Of a stretch of 64,000 nt of DNA, positions 1 through 8,244 are shown in pieces. The notes under the pieces are model-generated. The model made no database searches. It had not been told where the DNA came from and was given only the letters and a program-made list of their open reading frames with translations. The position numbers and the translations under genes were made by a program. The DNA is from Cryobacterium ruanii (lineage in GTDB: Bacteria; Actinomycetota; Actinomycetes; Actinomycetales; Microbacteriaceae), in the NCBI RefSeq assembly GCF_004404055.1, contig NZ_SOHK01000017.1, positions 310,001 to 374,000 on the forward strand. The letters run 5' to 3'. The stretch's first letter is position 1. Each line of letters opens with the position of its first letter.

Positions 1-1
1 C

Positions 2-997
2 AACAAGGTCTTCTTCACCAACGGGGGAGCGGATGCGAACGAGAACGCCATGCGCATGGCCCGCCTGCACACCGGCCGCGACAAGGTGCTCTCGCTCTAC
101 AAGTCCTACCACGGCAACACCGGCGCGGCGATCGTCGCGACCGGCGACTGGCGCCGCGTCCCCAACGAGTATTCGCGCGGCCACGTGCACTTCTTCGGCC
201 CGTTCCTCTACCGCAGCGAATTCTGGGCGACGAGCGAGGCCGAGGAATGCGCCCGCGCGCTGCACCACCTGGAACGCGTCATCCAGGGCGAGGGAGTGGC
301 GTCGGTCGCGGCCATTCTGCTCGAGTCGATTCCCGGTACCGCCGGCATCATGATGCCGCCGGCCGGCTACCTGCCCGGCGTGCGCGCCCTCTGCGACAGG
401 TACGGCATCGTGCTCATCCTCGACGAGGTCATGTGCGGCTTCGGCCGCACCGGCAACTGGTTCGCGTTCCAGGCCTACGACGTCGTGCCCGACCTGATCA
501 CCTTCGCAAAGGGCGTCAACTCCGGGTATGTGCCTACCGGCGGTGTGATCATCTCCGACGCCATCGCCGCGACCTTCGACGACACGGTCTTTCCCGGCGG
601 ACTCACCTACAGCGGGCATCCGCTCGCCATGGCGTCGATTGTCGGCGCCCTCGACGCGATGGAGGCCGAGGGCATCGTCGAGAACGCAGCCCGCATCGGC
701 CACGACGTGCTCGAACCGGGCCTGAAGGCGCTGCAGGCCAAACATCCGATCATCGGCGAAGTGCGCGGTGTCGGGGTGTTCTGGGCCCTCGAACTCGTCG
801 CCGACCCTGATACCCGCGCGCCGGTGAGCGCCGCCGTCATGGCGCGCGTGAAGGCCGAGCTGCTCGGCCGGGGCCTGCTGCCGTTCCTCATGGAGAACCG
901 CATCCACGTCGTACCGCCGTGTGTCGTCTCCGACGCTGAGGTCGCCGAGGCACTCGCCATCTACGACGAGGTGCTCAGCCTCGACCTGCTCTCCTAA
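2..997 (+). CDS. class III aminotransferase, 5' end cut by window edge
   Basis: PLP-dependent class III (omega) aminotransferase. The reading frame is open from base 2, so the N-terminus lies outside the window; about 331 residues are present. Visible marks are FTNGGADANENA near the start, the LILDEVMCGFGRTG motif with the cofactor-contacting Asp, and LITFAKGVNSGY, whose Lys should form the Schiff base with PLP. It ends 24 bases before an mmsA/iolA-type dehydrogenase. This pairing suggests an amine such as beta-alanine is transaminated to malonate semialdehyde, which the next enzyme oxidises to an acyl-CoA. The substrate is inferred from context; taurine- or other omega-amine:pyruvate aminotransferase is equally possible. 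Confidence 0.85.
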   Translation, partial: NKVFFTNGGADANENAMRMARLHTGRDKVLSLYKSYHGNTGAAIVATGDWRRVPNEYSRGHVHFFGPFLYRSEFWATSEAEECARALHHLERVIQGEGVASVAAILLESIPGTAGIMMPPAGYLPGVRALCDRYGIVLILDEVMCGFGRTGNWFAFQAYDVVPDLITFAKGVNSGYVPTGGVIISDAIAATFDDTVFPGGLTYSGHPLAMASIVGALDAMEAEGIVENAARIGHDVLEPGLKALQAKHPIIGEVRGVGVFWALELVADPDTRAPVSAAVMARVKAELLGRGLLPFLMENRIHVVPPCVVSDAEVAEALAIYDEVLSLDLLS

Positions 998-1021
998 CCG
1001 ATTCACTGAAAGGCATCACTC

Positions 1022-2521
1022 ATGACCGACGTTCCCACCATCCAGCACTACGTCAACGGCACACCGGCTGCGGGCACCTCCACCCGCACCGCTCCCGTCT
1101 ACAACCCGGCTACCGGCAAAGTTGCCAAGAACGTGCTGCTGGCCAGCACCGCCGACCTCGACGACGCCGTCGCCGTCGCCCAGGCCGCCTACCCGGCCTG
1201 GCGGGATATGAGCCAGGCCCGCCGCCAGACCATCATGTACAACTTCCGCGAGCTGCTGAACGCCCGCAAGGGCGACCTTGCCGAGATCCTCACCGCCGAA
1301 CACGGCAAGGTCATCGCAGACGCACTCGGTGAGATCATTCGCGGACTCGAGGTCGTCGAATTCGCACTCGGCATGCCGCACCTGATCAAGGGCGAGTACT
1401 CCGAGAACGTCTCGACCGGCGTTGACGTGTACTCCATTCGTCAGCCCCTCGGGGTCGTGGGCATCATCAGCCCGTTCAACTTTCCGGCCATGGTGCCGCT
1501 GTGGTACTTTCCGATCGCGATCGCGGCCGGCAACACCGTCGTGCTCAAGCCGAGCGAGAAGGACCCAACCGCGTCGAACTGGCTCGCCGAGCTGTTCACC
1601 GAGGCTGGTCTTCCGGCCGGTGTGCTCAACGTCGTGCACGGCGACAAGGAAGCCGTCGACGCGCTTCTCGTGCACCCCGACGTGCAGGCGATCTCCTTCG
1701 TCGGCTCCACCCCGATCGCTCGCTATATCTACGAGACTGCCGCCAAGCATGGCAAACGCGTGCAGTCTCTCGGCGGCGCGAAGAACCACATGCTCGTGCT
1801 GCCAGACGCCGACCTCGAACTGACAGCGGATGCCGCTGTCAACGCCGGTTTCGGATCCGCCGGTGAGCGCTGCATGGCGATCAGCGTCATCGTCGCCGTC
1901 GAGCCCGTCGCCGACGAACTGATCGCGAAGATCGCCGAACGGGTCAAGGGCCTCACTGTCGGTGATGGCACCCGCAATTGCGACATGGGCCCGCTGATCA
2001 CACAGGTGCACCGCGACAAGGTCGCCGGCTACATCGATATCGCCCAGGCTGACGGCGCCGACGTGGTCATCGACGGTCGCGGCGTCAAGGTCGACGGCGA
2101 CCCCAACGGTTTCTGGCTCGGCCCGACCCTGTTTGACAAGGTCAGTGTCGATTCGGCCGTGTACCTCGACGAGATCTTCGGACCGGTGCTGTCGATCGTG
2201 CGTGTGGCCACCTATCAGGAGGGCCTCGACCTGATCAACGCGAGCCAGTACGGCAACGGAACGGCTATCTTCACCAACGACGGCGGGGCCGCTCGCCGGT
2301 TCCAGAACGAGGTGCAGGTCGGTATGGTCGGCATCAACGTTCCGATTCCGGTGCCGGTCGCGTACCACTCCTTCGGCGGCTGGAAGAACTCGCTGTTCGG
2401 CGACGCCAAGGCCTATGGCCCCGCCGGAGTGAACTTCTTCACGCGGGAGAAGGCGGTAACGAGCCGGTGGCTTGACCCGAGCCACGGCGGCATCAATCTG
2501 GGCTTTCCCCAGAACCAATAG
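1022..2521 (+). CDS. mmsA: CoA-acylating (methyl)malonate-semialdehyde dehydrogenase
   Basis: Aldehyde dehydrogenase of the MmsA/IolA type, 499 residues, the usual length. These cytosolic enzymes convert malonate or methylmalonate semialdehyde, CoA and NAD+ to acetyl- or propionyl-CoA with CO2 release. The nucleophile is Cys284 in GSAGERCMAIS, and the ISPFNFPAMVPLW cofactor-binding segment is intact. The ATG at 1022 follows GAAAGG at a usable distance. It lies 24 bases after the aminotransferase and is probably co-transcribed with it for beta-alanine, valine or inositol catabolism. The 59-base palindrome directly downstream may terminate it. Which semialdehyde is used cannot be read from the sequence. 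Confidence 0.9.
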   Translation: MTDVPTIQHYVNGTPAAGTSTRTAPVYNPATGKVAKNVLLASTADLDDAVAVAQAAYPAWRDMSQARRQTIMYNFRELLNARKGDLAEILTAEHGKVIADALGEIIRGLEVVEFALGMPHLIKGEYSENVSTGVDVYSIRQPLGVVGIISPFNFPAMVPLWYFPIAIAAGNTVVLKPSEKDPTASNWLAELFTEAGLPAGVLNVVHGDKEAVDALLVHPDVQAISFVGSTPIARYIYETAAKHGKRVQSLGGAKNHMLVLPDADLELTADAAVNAGFGSAGERCMAISVIVAVEPVADELIAKIAERVKGLTVGDGTRNCDMGPLITQVHRDKVAGYIDIAQADGADVVIDGRGVKVDGDPNGFWLGPTLFDKVSVDSAVYLDEIFGPVLSIVRVATYQEGLDLINASQYGNGTAIFTNDGGAARRFQNEVQVGMVGINVPIPVPVAYHSFGGWKNSLFGDAKAYGPAGVNFFTREKAVTSRWLDPSHGGINLGFPQNQ

Positions 2522-2532
2522 CTCTTTTTACC

Positions 2533-2591
2533 GCGAGAGCGCAAAAAGTGCCCGTTCGGGGCCTCCAATCGGGCACTTTTTGCGCTCTCGC
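2533..2591. repeat. 59-base palindrome, copy 1 (bidirectional terminator-like)
   Basis: Perfect 22-base inverted repeat: left arm 2533-2554, right arm 2570-2591. An A5 tract in the left arm and a T5 tract in the right arm make it terminator-like in both directions. It sits between convergent mmsA and the LysR gene. Nearly the same sequence recurs at 17569-17627 and 18619-18677, there in the opposite orientation as judged by the loop. A shared sequence, not just a shared shape, marks it as a dispersed repeat family. Confidence 0.85.
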
Positions 2592-2595
2592 TGAG

Positions 2596-3510
2596 CTATT
2601 TCGTGTTTTGGGATTGTTGTACTCTCGACGCCTCGCATTGCAGGGCCTCCAATACGGTACGCACGGCTACGCGCTCGGCCCGGTCGGGACGCATTAGGGC
2701 CACGATCTGGCGCTGGGATTCGACGCCGCGCAGGGGTTTGAGCACGAGGCGGCCTGGCTGGCCGCCTCCGGAGGTATAGCGCGGCACGAGCGCGATGCCG
2801 AGCCCGGCGATCACGAACGATTCAATCAGGGCCAGGTCGGCGAACCGCTGCGACACCGACAGGCGGGCGCCGGCTTCCTGCTCGATCGCGTGCAGGATGC
2901 GCTCGAACGGGTAGCCGTCGGTGACACCAATCCAGGTCTCCCCGATCAGGTCGCGCGGACCGACCCAGGCGCGATCGGCGAGCGGATGCCCGACCGGCAG
3001 TCCCACATCGAGCGGCTCGGTCATGAGCGGCACGACTTTCAGGCCTCGGCCAGCCCAGGACAGCTGCCCGCTCATTGAGTGCGCCAGCACGATGTCGTAC
3101 TCGGCGGTGAACGCGGGAAAGTCACTCAGTTCGGGGTCTTCATCGGCGCAGTTGAGCACGAGGTCGGGGCCGAGGTTCTTGATGACGCCGGGGAGGAGCA
3201 TCTGGCCGGCGGTGGGAAAGGTGACGAGGCTCACCTCTCCGCTGGCATGGTTTCGAAATTCGTCCCAGAGCGCGGTGGCCTTCGCGAGTGACACCGCGAC
3301 ATCCGCTGCGCTGCGGGCGAGGGCGCGACCAGCGTCGGTGAGCACGAGGCCGCGCCCCTGCCGCTGGGTGAGTGGCAGGCCGGCTTCTCGTTCGAGCACC
3401 TTGAGTTGTTGGGAGACCGCCGACGGGGTGCGGTGGGTGGCGAGCGCGACCGCCGTGACGCTGCCGCGGTCGGCGAGTTCACGGAGCAGTTCGAGCCGTT
3501 GTACGTCCAT
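2596..3510 (-). CDS. LysR-family transcriptional regulator
   Basis: LysR-type regulator, 304 residues, full length. The winged helix-turn-helix is at the N-terminus (ELADRGSVTAVALATHRTPSAVSQQL, about residues 10-36), followed by an effector-binding domain from about residue 90. LysR proteins usually autorepress and control a nearby catabolic operon in response to a small ligand. It converges on the aminotransferase-mmsA pair and could regulate it, but no direct evidence shows this. The ATG at 3510 is preceded on its strand by TAGACT and six bases, the leaderless pattern seen throughout this window, and a dyad at 3525-3541 lies just upstream. Confidence 0.88.
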   Translation of the reverse strand: MDVQRLELLRELADRGSVTAVALATHRTPSAVSQQLKVLEREAGLPLTQRQGRGLVLTDAGRALARSAADVAVSLAKATALWDEFRNHASGEVSLVTFPTAGQMLLPGVIKNLGPDLVLNCADEDPELSDFPAFTAEYDIVLAHSMSGQLSWAGRGLKVVPLMTEPLDVGLPVGHPLADRAWVGPRDLIGETWIGVTDGYPFERILHAIEQEAGARLSVSQRFADLALIESFVIAGLGIALVPRYTSGGGQPGRLVLKPLRGVESQRQIVALMRPDRAERVAVRTVLEALQCEASRVQQSQNTK

Positions 3511-3524
3511 GTAGTTAGTCTAAA

Positions 3525-3541
3525 TTATTGATACAGAATAA
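3525..3541. promoter_or_regulatory. AT-rich dyad upstream of the LysR gene
   Basis: TTATT, seven bases, AATAA forms an inverted repeat in an otherwise GC-rich region. It sits immediately upstream of the TAGACT -10 element (3517-3522 on the minus strand) of the LysR gene and also upstream of the small plus-strand gene at 3574. Its size suits a LysR T-N11-A site, so autoregulation is plausible but inferred. Confidence 0.4.
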
Positions 3542-3573
3542 AGCGATTGTGCTGAACGGTCAGGGGTGATCAA

Positions 3574-3762
3574 ATGAGGGTGTCATACACGAGCAATGTC
3601 GCCTCCGTGCCGGGCCACTCCACCTCCTTCGAAAGGCACCTCGTGTTCGTCCTCATCGCTATTCTGCTCCTCGCCGTTGTCTCCATCGCCGCTCTCGTCG
3701 TCGAGGTGCACCGCGATGGTTACCGCCAGATCGAGCGTCGCAACCTGGTGCGCATCTTTTAG
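3574..3762 (+). CDS. small single-pass membrane protein, unknown function
   Basis: I do not recognise a family. The 62-residue product has a short N-terminus, one strongly hydrophobic helix at about residues 23-45 (HLVFVLIAILLLAVVSIAAL), and a basic tail (IERRNLVRIF). The ATG at 3574 follows AGGGGTG at a suitable ribosome-binding distance. It is divergent from the LysR gene and 38 bases before pyrE, so it may be transcribed toward pyrE. The hydrophobic helix and the ribosome-binding site are the only support for it being real. Confidence 0.5.
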   Translation: MRVSYTSNVASVPGHSTSFERHLVFVLIAILLLAVVSIAALVVEVHRDGYRQIERRNLVRIF

Positions 3763-3800
3763 CACGGGGTGCCAGCGGGGCATGCCCTAAACTGGCGAGC

Positions 3801-4349
3801 GTGACCGATACACGGCAGAAACTCATCGACTTCATCTCGGCCGAAGCCGTTTTTCACGGAGACTTCGTTCTCACGAGCGGCAAGAAGGCCACGTACTACG
3901 TAGACCTGCGCCGGGTCAGCCTCGACCACCGGGTCGCCCCGCTGATCGGGCAGGTCATGCTCGATCTCATCAAGGCCGTGCCCGATGTCGTCGCCGTCGG
4001 CGGAATGACGATGGGAGCCGACCCGATCGCCGCGGCCGTCATGCACCAGGGCGCAGCCCGCGGCGCAAGCTACGACGCGTTCGTCGTGCGCAAAGAACCC
4101 AAAGACCACGGCCGCGGCCGCCAGGTCGAGGGCCCTGATCTCGCTGGCAAGCGCGTGATCGTGCTCGAGGACACCTCGACCACCGGCGGGTCCCCCCTGG
4201 CCGCCATCGAAGCCCTGCTCAAGGTGGGCGCCGAGATCGCGGGCGTCGCCGTCGTCGTCGACCGCAACACCGGTGCGCGCGAAGTGATCGAGGCCGCCGG
4301 CTACCTTTACTTTGCCGCGATCTCCCTTGAGGACCTGGGGCTGAACTAG
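3801..4349 (+). CDS. pyrE: orotate phosphoribosyltransferase
   Basis: Cytosolic enzyme of pyrimidine synthesis joining orotate to PRPP to give orotidine 5'-phosphate. It has 182 residues, normal for the family. The PRPP-binding motif VIVLEDTSTTGG is at about residues 119-130, and the flexible-loop region KEPKDHGRGR carries the expected Lys and Arg. The start is GTG at 3801; TAAACT at 3788-3793 lies seven bases before it with no ribosome-binding site, so the message is probably leaderless. The stop codon shares one base with the next start, implying translational coupling. Confidence 0.93.
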   Translation: MTDTRQKLIDFISAEAVFHGDFVLTSGKKATYYVDLRRVSLDHRVAPLIGQVMLDLIKAVPDVVAVGGMTMGADPIAAAVMHQGAARGASYDAFVVRKEPKDHGRGRQVEGPDLAGKRVIVLEDTSTTGGSPLAAIEALLKVGAEIAGVAVVVDRNTGAREVIEAAGYLYFAAISLEDLGLN

Positions 4350-5620
4350 TGGCAGTAGACGACGACGAGCGCGGAATCGACTGGCTCGCGTCGCAGCTCG
4401 ACACGAGCGCCGATGACACGAGCGCCGATGACACGAGCGCCGATGATACGAGCTCCGGTGACACCGCCGACGACGGCCTGGCTCCCGCGGTCAAGACTCC
4501 ACGAGCTGAAAAGGCGGATGCCGGCGCGCCCACGAGCCGGTTCGGTCGTCGCGCCCGCGTCGCTGAACGGATCGAGGAACCCGTTCTCGTTACGCCGGCA
4601 GCACCCCCGGTTGCTGCGGTTCCGGCCGGTCCGGCGCCCTGGTGGACGACCCCCCTGCCGCAACCGGTCGAGACCGATGCTGCTGCGGCAGAGTTCAGCG
4701 ATCCCCTTGTAGCTGCCGCTGGAGTCGGGCACGAATCTGCCGTGCCGGCCCCTGCTGAGCTGGTCCCAAACCGGTCGGTGCCTATCGAGTCGGCTCCCGT
4801 CACGTCAATTCCGGTTGAGCCGACCGTGTTCCTGCCAGTTTCTGAAGCATCAGCCGACGTCGAAACAGCGGTCATCCGCTTGACCGAGACAGAAGCCGAA
4901 GCGGAAAGTGACCAGCCGACAGAACTGCTGCCCGCTCAGCCCGCCGGCGGTGAGGGTGTGCCCGCAGGGGCAGCGGGTACAGCTGCTGCGGAAGCCGCAC
5001 CAAGCCCCGAGCCGCCGAGCCGCCACAGGTCCCGGCGCGGCGCTCCCATAGCGACCCAGGCTGCCCTGATCTGGACGGCCGTCGGGCTGCTCGCCGCCAT
5101 CGTGCTCGTCGGCCTGTTCTATCTCGGCCAGCGGTTCGTCGCGAGCCCAGTGGCGGCGCCGCAGCCGACGGTATCCGCTACGCCGACGCCCACGCCGACG
5201 CCGACACCCACGCCGGAGATCACCGCGATGCAGCCGGCCGGTGTGCACGAGTGGAACACCCTGTTCGGTGGCGAATGTTTTGAACCGTATGGCTCGCCGT
5301 GGGAGGAAGACTTCACGGTCGTCGATTGCGCCGCGGCACATCCGGCCCAGCTCGTGTATCGCGGCAATTTCGGCGGCGATGCGGCCACTGCTTTTCCAGG
5401 GGAGGCCGCACTGGCCGCCCAGATCAACGTGCTGTGCACGGCTCCCGGCATCCTGGACCTGAATGCGGCCGGCGCCTACCCCAATCTGCAGATGCAGGGC
5501 AGCTACCCGATCAGTGAAGAACAGTGGACCGACGAGCCTCGCTATTACTTCTGTTTCGCGAGTCGAGCCTCAGCCGAGCCGCTCACGGCGAGCATCATGG
5601 GAGCTGGCCCAACCGCCTGA
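4349..5620 (+). CDS. membrane-anchored protein with septum-formation-like extracellular domain
   Basis: A 423-residue protein in three parts: a long acidic, low-complexity cytoplasmic region (about 1-230), one transmembrane helix (ALIWTAVGLLAAIVLVGLFY, about 236-260), and an external domain after a Thr-Pro linker. That domain has FGGECFEPY and FTVVDCAAAHPAQLVYRG, with paired cysteines resembling actinobacterial septum-formation-like (DUF4190-associated) domains. Near the N-terminus a 15-base unit encoding DTSAD occurs three times exactly (4400-4444) and once in degraded form. The GTG at 4349 overlaps the pyrE stop by one base. The cell-envelope role is inferred from architecture only. Confidence 0.7.
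   Translation: MAVDDDERGIDWLASQLDTSADDTSADDTSADDTSSGDTADDGLAPAVKTPRAEKADAGAPTSRFGRRARVAERIEEPVLVTPAAPPVAAVPAGPAPWWTTPLPQPVETDAAAAEFSDPLVAAAGVGHESAVPAPAELVPNRSVPIESAPVTSIPVEPTVFLPVSEASADVETAVIRLTETEAEAESDQPTELLPAQPAGGEGVPAGAAGTAAAEAAPSPEPPSRHRSRRGAPIATQAALIWTAVGLLAAIVLVGLFYLGQRFVASPVAAPQPTVSATPTPTPTPTPTPEITAMQPAGVHEWNTLFGGECFEPYGSPWEEDFTVVDCAAAHPAQLVYRGNFGGDAATAFPGEAALAAQINVLCTAPGILDLNAAGAYPNLQMQGSYPISEEQWTDEPRYYFCFASRASAEPLTASIMGAGPTA
4400..4459 (+). repeat. in-frame 15-base tandem repeat
   Basis: Three exact copies of GACACGAGCGCCGAT (4400-4414, 4415-4429, 4430-4444) and one diverged copy to 4459. They encode DTSAD units in the acidic N-terminus of the membrane protein. The exact copies suggest recent slippage, so the copy number may vary between strains. 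Confidence 0.85.
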
Positions 5621-5677
5621 CCCCGCCCGAGCGACACCGACGTAACCCACCCACTCGCGCACGAAGGAAGATCCACC

Positions 5678-6715
5678 ATGACCGACGCATCCACTCTGCC
5701 CGCGACCATGCGCGCTAGCGTTCTGCTGAAACAAGAGTCACTGACGATCGAGGACCGGGTCGTGCCAGCGCCCGGCGCCGACGAGGTGCTCGTCAAGGTC
5801 GCCGCGGTCGGTGTCTGCGGCTCCGACGTGCACTACTACCGCGAGGGGAGAATCGGTGACTTCATCGTCGACGCCCCCCTGGTTCTCGGCCACGAGCTCA
5901 GCGGCACCATCGCTGCGGTCGGGGTCGACGTCGACCCCGCCCGCATTGGGGAACGCGTAGCCGTGGAACCCCAGCGTCCGTGCCGCCTCTGCCGCGAGTG
6001 CCGCGCCGGTCGGTACAACCTGTGCTGGAAGATGGAGTTCTACGCGACTCCGCCCATCGACGGCGCCTTCTGCGGCTACGTGACGATTCAGGCCGAATTT
6101 GCCCACGTGATTCCCGACTCGGTGTCGTTTGAGGCGGGCGCCCTGCTAGAGCCGCTCTCCGTCGCCATTGCGAGTATCCGCAAAGCCCAGATCGTTCCGG
6201 GCTCCTCGATTCTGATTGCCGGGGCCGGCCCGATCGGCATCATCACGGCCCAGACCGCGCGGGCCTTCGGGGCAAGCGAAATCATCGTCTCCGACCTCGT
6301 GCCGGCCAAGCGGGAACGGGCCTTGAAATTCGGCGCCACCCGGGTCATCGATCCCGTGGCCGACGACCCCGCCTCGCTCAACCTCGACGTGAACGCGTTT
6401 ATCGACGCGAGCGGGTCTGCGCGGGCAGTCGACAGCGGCATCCGCTCGGTGCGACCGGCCGGTACGGTCGTTCTGGTTGGACTGGGAAACTCCGAGATGG
6501 TTCTGCCGGTGTCGCACATTCAGAACCTGGAGATCACGGTCACCGGCATCTTCCGCTACGTCGACACCTGGCCGACCGCCATCCATCTCGTTGCTTCGGG
6601 GCAGGTGGACCTGGACGCCCTGGTTACCGGAAAATTCGACTTGGCGCACGTCGCGGAAGCGCTTGACAGCGACCGCGACGAGAACAGCCTCAAGTCCATC
6701 GTCTACCCGAACTAA
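5678..6715 (+). CDS. zinc-dependent sorbitol/polyol-type dehydrogenase
   Basis: Medium-chain zinc alcohol dehydrogenase, 345 residues, closest in look to sorbitol, xylitol or threonine-type dehydrogenases. Cys47 in VCGSDVHYY and the following GHE supply the catalytic zinc site. The structural zinc loop (CRLCRECRAGRYNLC) has its four cysteines. The GAGPIGI dinucleotide-binding turn lies near residue 180. It would oxidise a polyol or secondary alcohol with NAD+. The ATG at 5678 follows GGAAG. It converges on the HAD gene. The true substrate cannot be told from sequence. Confidence 0.85.
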   Translation: MTDASTLPATMRASVLLKQESLTIEDRVVPAPGADEVLVKVAAVGVCGSDVHYYREGRIGDFIVDAPLVLGHELSGTIAAVGVDVDPARIGERVAVEPQRPCRLCRECRAGRYNLCWKMEFYATPPIDGAFCGYVTIQAEFAHVIPDSVSFEAGALLEPLSVAIASIRKAQIVPGSSILIAGAGPIGIITAQTARAFGASEIIVSDLVPAKRERALKFGATRVIDPVADDPASLNLDVNAFIDASGSARAVDSGIRSVRPAGTVVLVGLGNSEMVLPVSHIQNLEITVTGIFRYVDTWPTAIHLVASGQVDLDALVTGKFDLAHVAEALDSDRDENSLKSIVYPN

Positions 6716-6733
6716 CTCTTCGAACGCTACGGT

Positions 6734-7534
6734 CTAGATCTCGTCGCTCTCGATCGGCTCGGTGACGAGCAGTTCGTGCACCCCGGCCACGATCTCGTCT
6801 GGCCGGAACGGGTAGCGGTTGATCTCGGCTTCGTCGCTGATGCCGGTCATCACGAGAATGGTGTGCAGCCCGGCCTCGATGCCCGCGACGATGTCGGTGT
6901 CCATGCGGTCACCGATCATGCCGGTGTTCTCCGAGTGCGCACCGATCTTGTTCATCGCGGAACGGAACATCATGGGGTTGGGCTTGCCGACGACATAGGG
7001 TTCCATACCGGTGGCCTTGGAGATCAGCGCCGAAATCGCGCCGGTCGCCGGCATCGGGCCGTCCTTGCTCGGTCCGGTCGCATCCGGATTCGTCGCGATG
7101 AACCGCGCACCGCCCAGAATCAGCCGAATCGCCTTGGTGATCGCCTCGAACGAGTAATTGCGCGTCTCGCCGACGACCACATAGTCGGGGTCGGTTTCGG
7201 TCATGATGAACCCGGCCTCGTGCAGGGCGGTCGTGATTCCGACCTCGCCGATCACGAACGCCGTACCGCCGGAAACCTGCGATCTCAGAAAATCCGCCGT
7301 TGCGAGAGCCGAGGTCCAGATGCGGTCCTCCGGCACGTTGAGCCCGCTCGAGCGCAACCGGGCGCTCAGGTCCCGGGGCGTGAAAATGGAGTTATTAGTG
7401 AGCACCAAAAATGGCGTTCCCGCATCGGTCCACTGCTGCAGCAATTCGGCGGCCCCCGGGAGGGCCTGGTTCTCATGCACGAGCACACCGTCCATATCGG
7501 TGAGCCAGCATTCGATTTCGTCGCGTCGTGCCAT
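6734..7534 (-). CDS. HAD-IIA family hydrolase (NagD-like)
   Basis: Haloacid dehalogenase phosphatase of subclass IIA, 266 residues. Motif I is LTDMDGVL with nucleophile Asp13 and acid/base Asp15, motif II is VLTNNS, and the C-terminal metal site is GDRMDTDI. Such enzymes dephosphorylate sugar phosphates, nucleotides or glycerol phosphate in the cytosol. The ATG at 7534 has an AAGGAG ribosome-binding site. No neighbour indicates the substrate; the adjacent dehydrogenase is convergent. Confidence 0.87.
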   Translation of the reverse strand: MARRDEIECWLTDMDGVLVHENQALPGAAELLQQWTDAGTPFLVLTNNSIFTPRDLSARLRSSGLNVPEDRIWTSALATADFLRSQVSGGTAFVIGEVGITTALHEAGFIMTETDPDYVVVGETRNYSFEAITKAIRLILGGARFIATNPDATGPSKDGPMPATGAISALISKATGMEPYVVGKPNPMMFRSAMNKIGAHSENTGMIGDRMDTDIVAGIEAGLHTILVMTGISDEAEINRYPFRPDEIVAGVHELLVTEPIESDEI

Positions 7535-7579
7535 CAGGCGCTCCTTCTCGTCGGGTCCAGCCTAGCTGCGCGAGTCAAA

Positions 7580-8224
7580 TCAGGCGGTCACCCAGATCGA
7601 CCTGGCCGCGGCCGGCGTGACCAGCCGGCTCTGGCCATCCGCTAAAACGATGGTGAACGGGGCCGCGAGCGTGAACTGGGTGCCTGGCCCGATCAGGTCG
7701 GCGGCGAGCTCGCGCAACACAGCCGGGTCCCGGTCGCTGATGCGCAGCACGGTTCCCGAATGCGAGACTTCGGCGTCGGCCAGCAGCAGTGCCGCTGGCC
7801 GCTGTACGGTACCGTCGGCGGCCGGAATGGGATCGCCGTGCGGATCGTGCGCCGGAAACCCGAGGCGGGCGTTGATGGCCTCGAGCAGACGATCCGAGAT
7901 GGAGTGCTCGAGAATCTCAGCCTCGTCGTGCACCTCGTCCCAGTCGTAGCCCATCTCGCCGACCAGCCAGGTCTCGATCAGGCGATGCCGCCGCACGACG
8001 GCGGTCGCGCGCAGCCGGCCGGCATCCGTCAACGCCAGCGGACCGTAGGGAACGTGGGTGATGAGCCCGCTCGCAGCGAGCTTCTTGACCATTTCGGTTA
8101 CGGAAGATGGCGCCACCCCCAGTCGCACCGCGAGCGCCGAGGGGGTGATCAGGTCGGTCTGCCACTCGGTATGGGCGTAGATGGTCTTGAGGTAGTCCTC
8201 GGCGGCGCCGGTCGTGTACGTCAT
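7580..8224 (-). CDS. mntR: MntR/DtxR-family metal-dependent repressor
   Basis: DtxR-family metalloregulator, 214 residues: N-terminal winged helix (SALAVRLGVAPSSVTEMVKKLAASGLI), then a metal-binding and dimerisation domain with HRLIETWLV and DEAEILEHSISD, then an FeoA/SH3-like C-terminus. I place the start at the ATG at 8224 because the family N-terminus (TGAAEDYLKTIY) begins there; the open frame upstream only overlaps mntH in another frame. It is the second gene after mntH, 20 bases apart, so it should repress the operon when Mn2+ is plentiful. The probable operator is at 9536-9551. Confidence 0.88.
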   Translation of the reverse strand: MTYTTGAAEDYLKTIYAHTEWQTDLITPSALAVRLGVAPSSVTEMVKKLAASGLITHVPYGPLALTDAGRLRATAVVRRHRLIETWLVGEMGYDWDEVHDEAEILEHSISDRLLEAINARLGFPAHDPHGDPIPAADGTVQRPAALLLADAEVSHSGTVLRISDRDPAVLRELAADLIGPGTQFTLAAPFTIVLADGQSRLVTPAAARSIWVTA

Positions 8225-8244
8225 ATCTGTTTCAGGATATCCGT

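Noticed and set aside
1016..2518. A 500-codon minus-strand open frame opposite mmsA, and similar long frames opposite purL, purF, phnE and others
   Set aside because: They mirror true genes in GC-rich DNA, show biased composition (Arg, Val, Asp rich), no family motifs and no ribosome-binding sites.
5160..5220. Possible CRISPR or satellite repeat
   Set aside because: It is an in-frame Pro-Thr linker of the membrane protein; there are no spacers.
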